Assembly: GCA_029245125.1 (NCBI GenBank) | Contig: JAQWPZ010000065.1 | Location: 1-64,000 of the forward strand | From: Rubripirellula sp. | GTDB taxonomy: Bacteria > Planctomycetota > Planctomycetia > Pirellulales > Pirellulaceae | Length of the DNA stretch: 64,000 nucleotides | Direction of reading: 5' to 3' | In this document: positions 1-8,183 of the stretch, piece after piece | Layout: every line of letters starts with the position of its first letter | Numbering within the stretch: the first letter of the stretch is position 1 | Translations under genes and position numbers: made by a program | The notes under the pieces: generated by a model | Database searches by the model: none | What the model saw: the letters and a program-made list of their open reading frames with translations, nothing else | What the model was told of the DNA's origin: nothing

Positions 1-333
1 CAACTCGGGCTTTTGGTAGGAGAGCTGGCGCGTAAGCCGTTGCCGTCGGGAAACCGCCCCCTTCCATGCCAGCACATGGCGATATTGCTCAGCGGCTGAA
101 ATCCCGGCCACTTCGATCACGCCCTGCTGGATCGGCATCAGGGTGGAAAGCAGCCGGAACAGCGTTGACTTGCCGCTTCCGTTGGGGCCAAGGAGAGCTA
201 GAATCTCGCCGGAACGAACTTCCAACTCAACACCATCGAGCGCGATCGAATCGCCGTAACGGTGATGGAGATTGCGGACAACCGAAACAATTCTGGGCTG
301 AGGGGTCGCTGTTTTAGCGCTGGTAGATGTCAC
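1..333 (-). CDS. ABC transporter ATP-binding protein, N-terminal part (runs off the left edge)
   Basis: The reading frame starts at a GTG 9 bases after the ctaB stop codon, in the same frame, and stays open to base 1, giving 111 residues. It shows a Walker A motif GPNGSGKST about 50 residues in, after the usual short strand-rich N-terminus (ALDGVELEVRSGEIL). This is the nucleotide-binding subunit of an ABC transporter. The signature motif and Walker B lie outside the window. Being last in a ctaA-ctaB run, it probably works with a membrane subunit encoded further left, in cytochrome oxidase assembly, copper handling or export; that link is inferred from position only. The GTG is the only plausible start, because a stop codon lies just upstream in frame. 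Confidence 0.85.
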   Translation of the reverse strand, partial: MTSTSAKTATPQPRIVSVVRNLHHRYGDSIALDGVELEVRSGEILALLGPNGSGKSTLFRLLSTLMPIQQGVIEVAGISAAEQYRHVLAWKGAVSRRQRLTRQLSYQKPEL

Positions 334-342
334 GACAGCGAA

Positions 343-1356
343 TCACCAAAACAGACGCAACGTGCAGATCGCCAAAACAGCAGGCAGCACTAATAACGAA
401 GAACGCAACAACTTGCGGGCCTGCTGGTCGTTCGGTTCTGACATGAAACCAACAGAAGCGATCAACATCGGGGTCGCGCTTCCCACTGCGGCGATCGCTG
501 CGATCGCACCCTGAATCCAACCTCCGGGTAGGAAACAAAGAACGGTCGCAAAACCCATCAAAACCAGTGAACCGCTAACACTCTGAATACCAGCACTCCA
601 CCCGGACGGGTCCTCCGTTGTGGTCATGCGGAATCCAGCCTCGCCGTACTGCCGACGATAGAGCCAAGCAATCGACATAAAATGCGGGTACTGCCAAGCG
701 ACCAACACGCCGACAAGCAACCAACCTGAAAGGCCCGTCAAAGTCCCGCCCATCGCTGTGTAACCGATTAGCACAGGCAACGCTCCGGCAACTGCCCCCA
801 CGGTTGTGTTCCAAGTGGTACGCGTCTTCATCGGCGTGTAAACCAGCACGTATAGAGCCCAGGTTGCCAAACCAACGATTGCCGGCGTCGGACCGAACAG
901 CGAGTACAACATCAACGTGCCGAATGTCAGCAACGTCAGCATGTAACAAGTCGCGACGATTGCGTGCATCCTGTCCGCTGCCAACGGTCGGTTCGCAGTT
1001 CGCGTCATTCGTTGGTCGATGACACGCTCCCAAATCTGATTCGCGGCGCCAGCGCTGCCTGCGACCGCGGCAGTCGCAATTAACAACCACAGGAGCTGCC
1101 CGCCCGGAACCAAGCCTCCCGCACCAATCATCGCCGTGGCGGCAGTAGTCACCAGAATCATCACGACGATGCGAGGTTTAGTTAACTGAATCAAATCAGA
1201 CAGATAGCCACTCACCCCACCGCGAGAAGTTACCGGTGTTCGCCCCACATTCGCGGACTGTTCTTCATTGATCGACGGCGCAACCAGCGAGTCTCCTGTA
1301 GCACACATGGGTGAAACAGAATTTGGTGGGTCAGCGGTCAATAGATCCGTAGCCAT
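343..1356 (-). CDS. ctaB: Protoheme IX farnesyltransferase (haem O synthase)
   Basis: UbiA-family membrane prenyltransferase that adds a farnesyl group to haem B to make haem O for haem-copper oxidases. The 337-residue protein has a hydrophilic N-terminal extension of about 60 residues and then about nine membrane segments. The first polyprenyl-diphosphate motif is clear at NQIWERVIDQRMTRTANRP (Asn, Asp, Arg-Thr and Arg-Pro in the family spacing). The second loop reads YRRQYGEAGFRM, where many relatives have Asp in place of the Gln. It follows ctaA with a 9-base gap and precedes the ABC ATPase, so the three are surely co-transcribed. CtaA then converts its product to haem A. Confidence 0.93.
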   Translation of the reverse strand: MATDLLTADPPNSVSPMCATGDSLVAPSINEEQSANVGRTPVTSRGGVSGYLSDLIQLTKPRIVVMILVTTAATAMIGAGGLVPGGQLLWLLIATAAVAGSAGAANQIWERVIDQRMTRTANRPLAADRMHAIVATCYMLTLLTFGTLMLYSLFGPTPAIVGLATWALYVLVYTPMKTRTTWNTTVGAVAGALPVLIGYTAMGGTLTGLSGWLLVGVLVAWQYPHFMSIAWLYRRQYGEAGFRMTTTEDPSGWSAGIQSVSGSLVLMGFATVLCFLPGGWIQGAIAAIAAVGSATPMLIASVGFMSEPNDQQARKLLRSSLLVLPAVLAICTLRLFW

Positions 1357-1365
1357 CGACAGAAC

Positions 1366-2379
1366 TTATCCGAGGTTAGCGGCAAGGGTGATTTGGGACT
1401 GACATCGACGAACTCGTGCCATGCGGAGCAAGGTTAGGGTCGCGACTGCGAGAATCAACGATCCCGTCGCCACGTGGGCCGTGACGATGATCGATTCGGT
1501 AAAACCTTTCGCCTCGATCAGGAATCCGTTCGCCCCTGGGAAGGACTGTAGGAATGCTGGCCAGCCGTAGTTGACCACCCAAGTCCCCGTCCCCAACGCA
1601 ATTTGTACGCCCACTAATCCTATCAGCGCTCCACCCGGACGCGACAGCGTCAAATCGCCGCACCGCCGAATCCCGACATAAAGTAGACCAGTTAGGATCC
1701 ACAACCCGAAGGCCGTCATCACGTGAATTGCGACGATTAGCGTGAAATACCCAGGCGAAGTCGTCGGTTGCACATGCCTTAGTTGAGCGCCGAGAACCAA
1801 CTGCAGGTAGCTGATCGCTAGAATCCCCCCGCCGTAAAACAGCCAGCTCCGCTTGATTTTCGGCAAAGAAGCAGCGGGGACAGAGCTCGCTCGCGACCAA
1901 ATCGAGCTTGTGACAACTGCGCAAACCACGCAAAGTGAGAAGACTGCCGGCCCGAAACAACCGTGAATCATTGCCAGAGTCCGATCACCGAGCAATACAC
2001 GCATGCCCCCCAGCAGGCCCTGGGAAATAACAGCTGCCAGAATTCCAATCGCCAACCAAAAGACCCAACGCCGGGGCTCCCGAACTTTTGCCGCGACGAC
2101 GATGCCGATCGCAACTAATCCCACCACCGCGCCCAACAAACGGTGACCGTGCTCGATAAGCAGATCGAATGGCCCATATATCCAAGTCTTGTAGGGATAG
2201 AGGAACAGGTTGTATCCGTAAGTGGCTGGCCAGTCCGGCACTGCCATTCCGGCGTCGTAAGTGGTTACTAAGCCCCCAACCCAAATCAGCGGCCATACCA
2301 AACAGACCGCCAACACCGCCAAGCGGTGCAAGCTTTTGGTTGGTGGTTTGAGCTCGGTTCCGATCAGGTTTTCAGACAT
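1366..2379 (-). CDS. ctaA: Haem A synthase
   Basis: COX15/CtaA-family membrane protein that oxidises haem O to haem A for cytochrome c oxidase. At 337 residues with about eight membrane segments it has normal family size. Conserved histidine motifs are visible: EHGHRLLG in the first half, then HGCFGP, LRHVQP, a membrane HVMTAFG and TAHVATGS, consistent with the haem ligands of the two four-helix halves. It lies between a 69-aa membrane protein (2-base gap) and ctaB (9-base gap) in a tight operon that also encodes a dihaem cytochrome c, so the context is terminal oxidase biogenesis. The oxidase subunits are not in the window. Confidence 0.93.
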   Translation of the reverse strand: MSENLIGTELKPPTKSLHRLAVLAVCLVWPLIWVGGLVTTYDAGMAVPDWPATYGYNLFLYPYKTWIYGPFDLLIEHGHRLLGAVVGLVAIGIVVAAKVREPRRWVFWLAIGILAAVISQGLLGGMRVLLGDRTLAMIHGCFGPAVFSLCVVCAVVTSSIWSRASSVPAASLPKIKRSWLFYGGGILAISYLQLVLGAQLRHVQPTTSPGYFTLIVAIHVMTAFGLWILTGLLYVGIRRCGDLTLSRPGGALIGLVGVQIALGTGTWVVNYGWPAFLQSFPGANGFLIEAKGFTESIIVTAHVATGSLILAVATLTLLRMARVRRCQSQITLAANLG

Positions 2380-2381
2380 TT

Positions 2382-2591
2382 CTAGCTGCCTCGCCTACGT
2401 TTTGCATGCAACTGCTCGCCTGCCACTCCACCAGCAACACACCCGCTGGCCCCAAAGATTGACACCGCAACCAACCCACTGAAACCAAGTCCCGACATGA
2501 TTACGATGCCGGTACCCAAGCCCAAGATCGCACCAATGGAACGATAGGTATCGCGGCTCACACCCTGTCCGCTGGGTAGTTGTCGCATCAT
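2382..2591 (-). CDS. Small membrane protein of unknown function (69 aa)
   Basis: I do not recognise this family. The ATG at 2591 overlaps the stop of the upstream cytochrome c gene as ATGA, so translation is probably coupled and this start is preferred over an upstream one that would overlap by 90 bases. The protein has a short polar N-terminus, one or two hydrophobic Gly-rich segments (from AILGLGTGIVIMSG to about residue 57), and a basic tail (KRRRG). It sits 2 bases before ctaA in a haem A operon. It may be an assembly or accessory membrane subunit, but nothing in the sequence shows that. Confidence 0.7.
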   Translation of the reverse strand: MMRQLPSGQGVSRDTYRSIGAILGLGTGIVIMSGLGFSGLVAVSIFGASGCVAGGVAGEQLHAKRRRGS

Positions 2592-3844
2592 GGTTGCTCT
2601 CCCTCGTCGCTCACATTCTTCCCACTCACGGAGCGCTGGTCGGCCGCCGGTGCAGCCCGCAAATAACGCACCAAATCCCAAATCTGATCGTCTGTCAAAC
2701 CGAGACCATTTGGTTCTTCCACGACCGCCACCGCCGGCATCGGAGTCCCGGCAATACCTTCCGTGATGCGTCGGTACAAAGTCTCCGGCTCCGAACCACC
2801 GCGAAATACACCCAACTGCAAATTCCTTGGTTGAACGGGGCGCGGCCGCAGTGCACCCGCTTTGCGAAACGGACGCATCGCGTCCCGGTCATTCGGATCG
2901 AGTCCCAAACGGGTCGAATATTCTTTTGCCCAATCGTCGTAGTCCAAAGTGACCGCCTGCCCATTCCCGCCGGGGCCATGACAACCAACGCAATTGGCAA
3001 TCGGCCCGTGAAAAATCTTATCACCCCGCAAGACCGACTCACGCAGCGGCTCGCCTTCTAACTCACGGTAAGTGCTCGGCACCTCGCTTGCTTGTGCCTG
3101 TCCCCAGCCCCGCACCACACGGTTCAAAACGTCGCGGACGACTTCGCTCCCCTCGGTGCCTTGCTCGACGGTCAGCTTCGCCTCCTCATCTGGAGCACTT
3201 TCTTCGTAGTCAAGCTGATCAATGGCGGCAGCCATCAGACGACGCTCGAACTCGCCACGCACCGAAAGGTAGATGACGTAGTCGGTCAATGCCTCGATGT
3301 CGTCGTTTGCCAGCAGAGTGAACGCCGGCATCCCCGTCCCGGGAACGCCGTGCTTCAACAGCGAGACCAGATCGTCTCTCGTCGGTTTGTCGCCCCGTTC
3401 GGTCGACTTCCACTTGAAAACACCATGACGGAAATCCCGCGGATACGGGTTCTGCGTCGCGCTGGCAGGTCCTGCTCCGTCCCCCGCGACTCCATGACAG
3501 GTGACGCAGTGTTCGCGAAACAATCCAAGATGCGTCCCGTCTTCTTCGCTACTGACCGCTCCGGCCGCACGAGAAAGATACTCCGCGTTCACTAAACCTG
3601 CCAAGCCTTCGTTATCCAGCCACTCACTCGGCCACTGCGGCTCGTCAGGCGTGCCAAACAGGCTTGTTACGACCTCGTTTGCATCATTCCTCGCCGCGTC
3701 AGCCGGGACGCTTCTTGTCCTCGCAAGCGTCAACGAAAAGACCTCGTTGGCGGGGAACTGGTCGACCGCGACGTCGCAGCCAATGCTCGACGCAGATAGG
3801 ATTGCAGCGATTAGATAAAGTTGACGCACGGTATAGCGAGCCAT
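2588..3844 (-). CDS. Dihaem cytochrome c lipoprotein
   Basis: The start is set at the ATG at 3844 because it is followed directly by a lipoprotein signal peptide (MARYTVRQLYLIAA, lipobox SIGC with Cys23). The longer upstream frame adds 48 residues with no such signal. The 418-residue mature protein holds two class I cytochrome c domains. The first has CVTCH near residue 112 with a likely Met ligand in GTGMPAF. The second has CVGCH near residue 281 with GTPMPAV near the C-terminus. It should be anchored outside the cytoplasmic membrane and carry electrons, probably to the haem A oxidase whose cofactor enzymes follow. It is the first gene of this operon and overlaps the next by 4 bases. Confidence 0.88.
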   Translation of the reverse strand: MARYTVRQLYLIAAILSASSIGCDVAVDQFPANEVFSLTLARTRSVPADAARNDANEVVTSLFGTPDEPQWPSEWLDNEGLAGLVNAEYLSRAAGAVSSEEDGTHLGLFREHCVTCHGVAGDGAGPASATQNPYPRDFRHGVFKWKSTERGDKPTRDDLVSLLKHGVPGTGMPAFTLLANDDIEALTDYVIYLSVRGEFERRLMAAAIDQLDYEESAPDEEAKLTVEQGTEGSEVVRDVLNRVVRGWGQAQASEVPSTYRELEGEPLRESVLRGDKIFHGPIANCVGCHGPGGNGQAVTLDYDDWAKEYSTRLGLDPNDRDAMRPFRKAGALRPRPVQPRNLQLGVFRGGSEPETLYRRITEGIAGTPMPAVAVVEEPNGLGLTDDQIWDLVRYLRAAPAADQRSVSGKNVSDEGEQP

Positions 3845-4135
3845 GGAGTAAGGTTCTGACAATGGATTGAACCGCAAGATCACCGGCATGGTAAACCATC
3901 TGCGACCTTTCGCCCGCCACAAGCTCGATGGATGCTGGAGCGAGCGACGTGCTCCTGCCAGTGGTAACGTCTGTAAGTAACGAATCACGCGACAGAATTA
4001 CACGCCGCCAAAGTACCCAATGGCAAACGGACCGTTTTCTGCGGAATCTGGTTCCGGCTCTTCGCTACCCCCAACCAACGGAAATCATCACCACCCGCCG
4101 CGGTGCCGATGTCGTTGAGCGGGTTTGTTGAGACC

Positions 4136-4189
4136 GCCCCGGCTGGCGAATCCCACAAGCCCCGGCTGGCGAATCCCACAAGCCCTGGC
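4136..4189. repeat. Perfect 23-bp tandem duplication in a spacer
   Basis: A 23-base unit beginning GCCCCGGCTGG occurs at 4136-4158 and again, identical, at 4159-4181. A third copy starts at 4182 and fades after about 8 bases. It does not lie in a gene and does not form a strong hairpin. Confidence 0.9.
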
Positions 4190-4201
4190 ACCGGGCCGGA
4201 C

Positions 4202-4233
4202 CAGGATAACAGACGGGTCAGGATAACAGACGG
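4202..4233. repeat. 15-bp direct repeat pair, 17-base period
   Basis: CAGGATAACAGACGG is present at 4202-4216 and, identical, at 4219-4233, with 2 bases between. It lies 20 bases after the 23-bp tandem duplication, so this spacer contains two independent local duplications. Confidence 0.9.
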
Positions 4234-4506
4234 CTCAAATACGAGTCGACTCAGACGATCGGCTGAGAACGCTTCGATCACGGAACTGAGACGAGCGATC
4301 ACGGCCAAAATCACACGGCGGAATCATGCTCGTCCCTATTATCGGGGTCGGCATGAAAAACCATCGCACACGAATCTGACACGGCTTGCTCTCCGATTCT
4401 CTCGGTGCGACCTCTGCCAGTCGATTGTGGTCGCAAACCAAACACCGTGTGTTTCGGATTGAACCACGACCGACTTTTCGTTGAACGGTGGGCATTGCCT
4501 CACTGA

Positions 4507-5268
4507 TCAATCGGCAAAATCAGCAGGGATCGTGACGGTACCCAAGTCATTCATGCCAGGCTTGATGTCAATTTCAAAGCGGCTACGACTCCATTCCTCG
4601 TCCTTACCATCGACTTTGACTTCCTTGATTCCACCAGCCTCGTGATAAACACGAAAGACGAGTTCACCCGCAGGCAAACCCTTGATCAATAAATCTCCAT
4701 TCTCGTCACTCTTGGCTGCGAAAGGATGGTCCAGAACGACAATGTAAGACTTCATCCAGGGGTGGATATTGCAGTCGATTGGAATCGGTGCAGGCTCGCT
4801 CTCTTTCAGTTCAACCGACTTCTCCTGCCCGGCTGGAATTGTGAAGTTCTGCTGCTTGTTATTGAAGAAACCGAGGTTCGCATTGTGTCCAACGGGATCA
4901 GGATTCGTCACTGTCAGCGTATCACCGGTCTGCGCTATCACGATGTGCGGCTCGAAGCGGCATTCATCGTTTGCCAGCGTGTGCGTCTTATTGGCGGGGG
5001 CCACGTCATCCAGCTTCGATCCGCCACGGCCGGTGTAAACATACAAGACAACGTTTTTGATTCCCTTGTTACCTGGGTTTACCACCAAACGTTCGTTTTT
5101 GAGTTTGTGCTTGCCGCAAAACTCCACGTCTTTGTCGACATTGACCAAGGTTGGCACCGCAGCGGCACCACCAAATTCAAAGCGAACCTTTAAATCACCG
5201 GTCTGCGCACTGGCAACAGAACAGAAAGTGAGAGTAAGGGCGGAAGCAAGACAGAATAAGCGTTTCAA
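4507..5268 (-). CDS. Secreted cupredoxin-like (type 1 copper) protein
   Basis: The start is taken as TTG at 5268: it has GGAGAG six bases upstream and is followed directly by a clean signal peptide (LKRLFCLASALTLTF, cleavage near VASAQ). The 35-residue upstream extension in the same frame is not signal-like. The mature protein is a cupredoxin-type beta fold. His128 (VGHNANL) and the cluster CNIHPWM supplying Cys166, His169 and Met172 have the spacing of a type 1 copper site. The protein resembles the plastocyanin-like proteins often called methylamine utilisation protein, and most likely carries electrons in the periplasm. A C-terminal stretch (GDLLIKGLPAGELVFRVY) looks like a carboxypeptidase-regulatory-type beta domain. 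It stands alone between two long spacers. Confidence 0.82.
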   Translation of the reverse strand: MKRLFCLASALTLTFCSVASAQTGDLKVRFEFGGAAAVPTLVNVDKDVEFCGKHKLKNERLVVNPGNKGIKNVVLYVYTGRGGSKLDDVAPANKTHTLANDECRFEPHIVIAQTGDTLTVTNPDPVGHNANLGFFNNKQQNFTIPAGQEKSVELKESEPAPIPIDCNIHPWMKSYIVVLDHPFAAKSDENGDLLIKGLPAGELVFRVYHEAGGIKEVKVDGKDEEWSRSRFEIDIKPGMNDLGTVTIPADFAD

Positions 5269-5274
5269 AGTTGA

Positions 5275-5280
5275 CTCTCC
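5275..5280 (-). promoter_or_regulatory. Ribosome binding site that decides a TTG start
   Basis: On the minus strand GGAGAG is followed by six bases and then TTG AAA CGC, the first codons of a canonical signal peptide. No ATG lies nearby in frame at a better distance, so this site supports TTG initiation of the cupredoxin gene. Confidence 0.75.
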
Positions 5281-5432
5281 AAGTTGGGGTAAGCGTTCGC
5301 GTAGCGGAGGGTGAATCGAGCTGAGCTCATGCGGGGCAATCGGTTTACCGAAAGGCCTGCTGCTCGCCCACACATTCTATCGCACCTGTTGGGAAATCCC
5401 ATAAGTGCTATCGGGGATGCGACTAAATGGCG

Positions 5433-5466
5433 AGCGGCGACTGCGTTGGAGGCTGCAGTCGCCGCT
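5433..5466. promoter_or_regulatory. Perfect 12-bp hairpin between divergent genes
   Basis: AGCGGCGACTGC at 5433-5444 and its exact reverse complement at 5455-5466 flank a 10-base loop. It lies in the 460-base spacer between the cupredoxin gene (minus) and purD (plus), about 260 bases before purD. There is no T-run on either side, so a simple terminator is unlikely. It could be a leader structure or a protein-binding site. Apart from this, the spacer 5269-5728 shows no gene; a 106-codon frame ending just before purD runs straight through the hairpin and lacks domain features. Confidence 0.6.
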
Positions 5467-5728
5467 TACCGAATTAGTCGTCATTGAAGAAAGTGCCATC
5501 TGCAGGTGGGGTAAAGGCAGTGGCAGAAATCAATCCTCGGCGGGGGACAGGATTATTTTAGCTACCACTGGCAACTTGTCCACCATAGCGGAGTGCGTTC
5601 GGCGGTTCTTTTCACTTTACGCCTGCCGACCACCCACTCCCCTCCTCGGAGAAACTGTCACCTATCGGTTAAATTGCCAGCTGGCAAATCGGCACCCACC
5701 GCGAAGCACACAGCTGGACAAATAAGAG

Positions 5729-7027
5729 ATGAAAGTTTTGGTAGTCGGCAACGGCGGTCGTGAACACGCACTCGCTTGGAAAATCTCGCAGAGCCCGCGT
5801 GTGACCGAGGTCTTTGTAGCACCGGGCAACGCCGGAACGGCTCGCGATGCAACCAACGTTCCGATCGAGGCCACGGATCAAGCCGGTCTGATTCGGTTTG
5901 CCAAAGACAAAGGCATCGATCTGACGATCGTTGGACCTGAGGCACCGCTCGTGGATGGATTGGTCGACGCCATGGAGGCAGAGGGGCTGCGTGCCTTCGG
6001 CCCCAGCGGACAAGCGGCTGAATTGGAAGGCAGTAAAGTCTTTTGCAAAAACTTACTGCATACCGCAAATGTCCCGACCGCGAACTATCGCGCCTTTCGT
6101 GATGGGGATGACGCCAATCGCTACATTCGTGACCGCTACAGTGATCCTCATGAACCAGTCCAAGTCGTCGTGAAAGCAGACGGACTGGCAGCCGGAAAAG
6201 GTGTCATCGTTTGCGATACCCGCGAGCAAGCACTCGTTGCGATCGATCGGATTGCTTCTCGCCGTGAATTTGGTGAGGCGGGTAAAGAGTTAATCATTGA
6301 AGAAAAACTCATTGGCGAAGAGGCCAGTGTGCTGGCGATCACCGATGGAGAAACGATCCTCACGCTACCAGCAGCACAAGATCACAAACCGGCTCATGAT
6401 GGCGACACGGGGCCTAACACGGGCGGCATGGGAGCCTACTGCCCTACCCCGGTCATCGACGAGGAAATGATGCAACGCATCGAAGCCGATGTGTTAGTCC
6501 CAGTTGTGCATGCGATGAAACGCGCACGCCGGCCCTTCAAGGGAGTCCTCTACGCCGGCCTGATGCTAACACCCGCAGGACCCAAAGTCCTGGAATTCAA
6601 TGTTCGCTTCGGTGACCCAGAATGCCAGCCCTTGCTGATGCGATTACAAACCGACCTCGTCGATGTCATTGAGGCAACCGTCGATGGTCGGCTCGGTGAA
6701 TTGGAACCACTCCAATGGGATGACCGACCGAGCATTTGTGTCGTGATGGCCAGCGAAGGCTATCCAGGGTCGTACGAGAAAGGACGCGAAATCACCGGAC
6801 TCGATCGTGCGGATGCAATCGAAGACGTCAAAGTGTTTCATGCCGGAACGACACTCGATGACGACAAAGTCGTTTCCAACGGCGGACGTGTGCTAGGCGT
6901 GACCGCGATGGGGAACTCAATTAGCAACGCGAAGCTCCAAGCTTACACAGCGGTCAAGGAAATCCGCTGGCCCGGTGCATGGTGTCGCAAAGACATCAGT
7001 GACAAGGCTCGCTCCTACGTCTCTTGA
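5729..7027 (+). CDS. purD: Phosphoribosylamine-glycine ligase (GAR synthetase)
   Basis: ATP-grasp enzyme of purine synthesis that joins 5-phosphoribosylamine and glycine with ATP in the cytoplasm. At 432 residues it matches the family length. The N-terminus MKVLVVGNGGREHALAWK is the typical PurD Rossmann start. It is followed by VGPEAPLVDGL, the ATP-grasp segment VVKADGLAAGKGV and the signature HKPAHDGDTGPNTGGMGAY. The metal-binding region KVLEFNVRFGDPECQ and the C-terminal domain (GGRVLGVTAMG) are complete. It is a single-gene unit with a long leader on its left. Purine regulation is not visible in the sequence. Confidence 0.97.
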   Translation: MKVLVVGNGGREHALAWKISQSPRVTEVFVAPGNAGTARDATNVPIEATDQAGLIRFAKDKGIDLTIVGPEAPLVDGLVDAMEAEGLRAFGPSGQAAELEGSKVFCKNLLHTANVPTANYRAFRDGDDANRYIRDRYSDPHEPVQVVVKADGLAAGKGVIVCDTREQALVAIDRIASRREFGEAGKELIIEEKLIGEEASVLAITDGETILTLPAAQDHKPAHDGDTGPNTGGMGAYCPTPVIDEEMMQRIEADVLVPVVHAMKRARRPFKGVLYAGLMLTPAGPKVLEFNVRFGDPECQPLLMRLQTDLVDVIEATVDGRLGELEPLQWDDRPSICVVMASEGYPGSYEKGREITGLDRADAIEDVKVFHAGTTLDDDKVVSNGGRVLGVTAMGNSISNAKLQAYTAVKEIRWPGAWCRKDISDKARSYVS

Positions 7028-7106
7028 TTGCGACATCGATCACTCAACCTCACAGTGATCAACAACAATTGGCCAAAGCTCTCAGCCGTCAATTCTCTGG
7101 CTCGAG

Positions 7107-7133
7107 AGCTTCAAACCCCGCAGCTTCAAACCC
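7107..7133. repeat. 12-bp direct repeat pair in the purD-prmC spacer
   Basis: AGCTTCAAACCC occurs at 7107-7118 and 7122-7133, a 15-base period. The spacer 7028-7260 between the convergent purD and prmC also holds a weak 7-bp inverted repeat (GATCACT at 7038 and AGTGATC at 7054) without a T-run. No gene is seen there. Confidence 0.75.
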
Positions 7134-7260
7134 TGTAGAAGTGACCAAACTGGGCGAGTGCTGACTGAGTCGCAGAGCTGACCTCTCCCAACCGCCTTGT
7201 CAACAATTGGCTGAGCCCAACTCGTGCCGCAGCAGCGAGTCCCGGCAGCCGAAACCGAGA

Positions 7261-8160
7261 TCACTCACGGACCAACGAGAGCAACCGGCGATGCCCTTCC
7301 AAGTCTTTAATGAACTTGATTTCGGTGTAGCTCCCCTGCCCTTTCGCCAGCTCTTCACAAGCCTCGGCAATCATTGGGCTGAGTTCGATGATGAGGCGGC
7401 CGCGGGGAGATAAATACCGCGGAGCCTCTCGCAAGATGATTTCCACCACCTCTGTGCCCAACGGGCCAGCCAGCAATGCTTGCCTCGGCTCAAAGTCACG
7501 AACCGACGGTGACAATTCGTCGTATTCCGTTTGGCTGATATAAGGTGGATTGGTGCAGATAATGTCGAAAGGCTGCTCGGCATCGAGCGCCCCGAACAAA
7601 TCGCTAAGAACGAAGCGAATACGATCGCTCACATCATGTTGCTGAGCGTTCCAGGTCGCGATCTTGATCGCAGCCTCACTGCAATCGACTGCCGTGATTT
7701 CAGCTTCGGGTAAATACTTTGCTAACGTGACGGCAATCGCTCCACTACCGGTCCCGACATCCAAAACTCGAACGGGTCCTGATTGCATCGACTTGGCATG
7801 ATCGATTGCCTCGACCACCAGATGCTCTGTTTCTGGTCGCGGGATCAGCACGTCCTCGGAGACACGAAACTTGAGCGAATAAAACTCACGATAGCCAACC
7901 AACTGGGCAACTGGTGATCCCTCGCCACGACGGCGAACCAATTCACGGAACGCGACCCGTTCCTCCGAAGTCGGTTCTTGTCCGAAGGCGGTGTACAACT
8001 CGATGCGGCTACAATCACGCGCATGAGCGAGCAGGACTTCGGCATCCAATCGCGGTGAATCGCTTCCACGCTGTTTGAAAAAGTCGGTCGTCCATTCGAG
8101 TAACCGCAACACCGTCCAAGGCTGCTCGTTACTGGTGGTGCGATCCTTGCTGTCAGTCAT
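7261..8160 (-). CDS. prmC: Release factor glutamine N5-methyltransferase
   Basis: SAM-dependent methyltransferase that methylates the glutamine of the GGQ motif in release factors RF1 and RF2. It has 299 residues, slightly longer than Escherichia coli PrmC. The N-terminal helical domain is followed by the SAM-binding motif VLDVGTGSGAIAVTLAKYLP and the catalytic NPPYIS signature that binds the substrate glutamine. It lies 23 bases downstream of prfA, whose product is its substrate; this prfA-prmC pairing is widespread in bacteria and supports both assignments. Confidence 0.96.
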   Translation of the reverse strand: MTDSKDRTTSNEQPWTVLRLLEWTTDFFKQRGSDSPRLDAEVLLAHARDCSRIELYTAFGQEPTSEERVAFRELVRRRGEGSPVAQLVGYREFYSLKFRVSEDVLIPRPETEHLVVEAIDHAKSMQSGPVRVLDVGTGSGAIAVTLAKYLPEAEITAVDCSEAAIKIATWNAQQHDVSDRIRFVLSDLFGALDAEQPFDIICTNPPYISQTEYDELSPSVRDFEPRQALLAGPLGTEVVEIILREAPRYLSPRGRLIIELSPMIAEACEELAKGQGSYTEIKFIKDLEGHRRLLSLVRE

Positions 8161-8183
8161 GAAGGTCTGCTATGCGGTTGGCC

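Larger units (their letters stand above)
3845..4506. other. Gene-free spacer
   Basis: No convincing gene lies in these 660 bases. Open frames on both strands are short, lack recognisable domains, overlap each other and have no ribosome binding site that stands out. The only structure is two short tandem duplications near the middle, listed separately. The promoter of the cytochrome c-ctaAB operon should lie in the left part, but I cannot place it with confidence. Confidence 0.6.

Noticed and set aside
490-510. GCGATCGC copies as an ordered HIP1-like element
   Set aside because: The octamer occurs scattered inside coding regions and fits local codon use. No spacing pattern is apparent by eye.
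3985-4510. Overlapping open frames on both strands in the 3845-4506 spacer
   Set aside because: They overlap each other, pass through tandem duplications, and show no recognisable protein features.
5405-5725. A 106-codon open frame just before purD
   Set aside because: It runs through a perfect hairpin, has no domain or ribosome binding site, and its composition resembles non-coding sequence.
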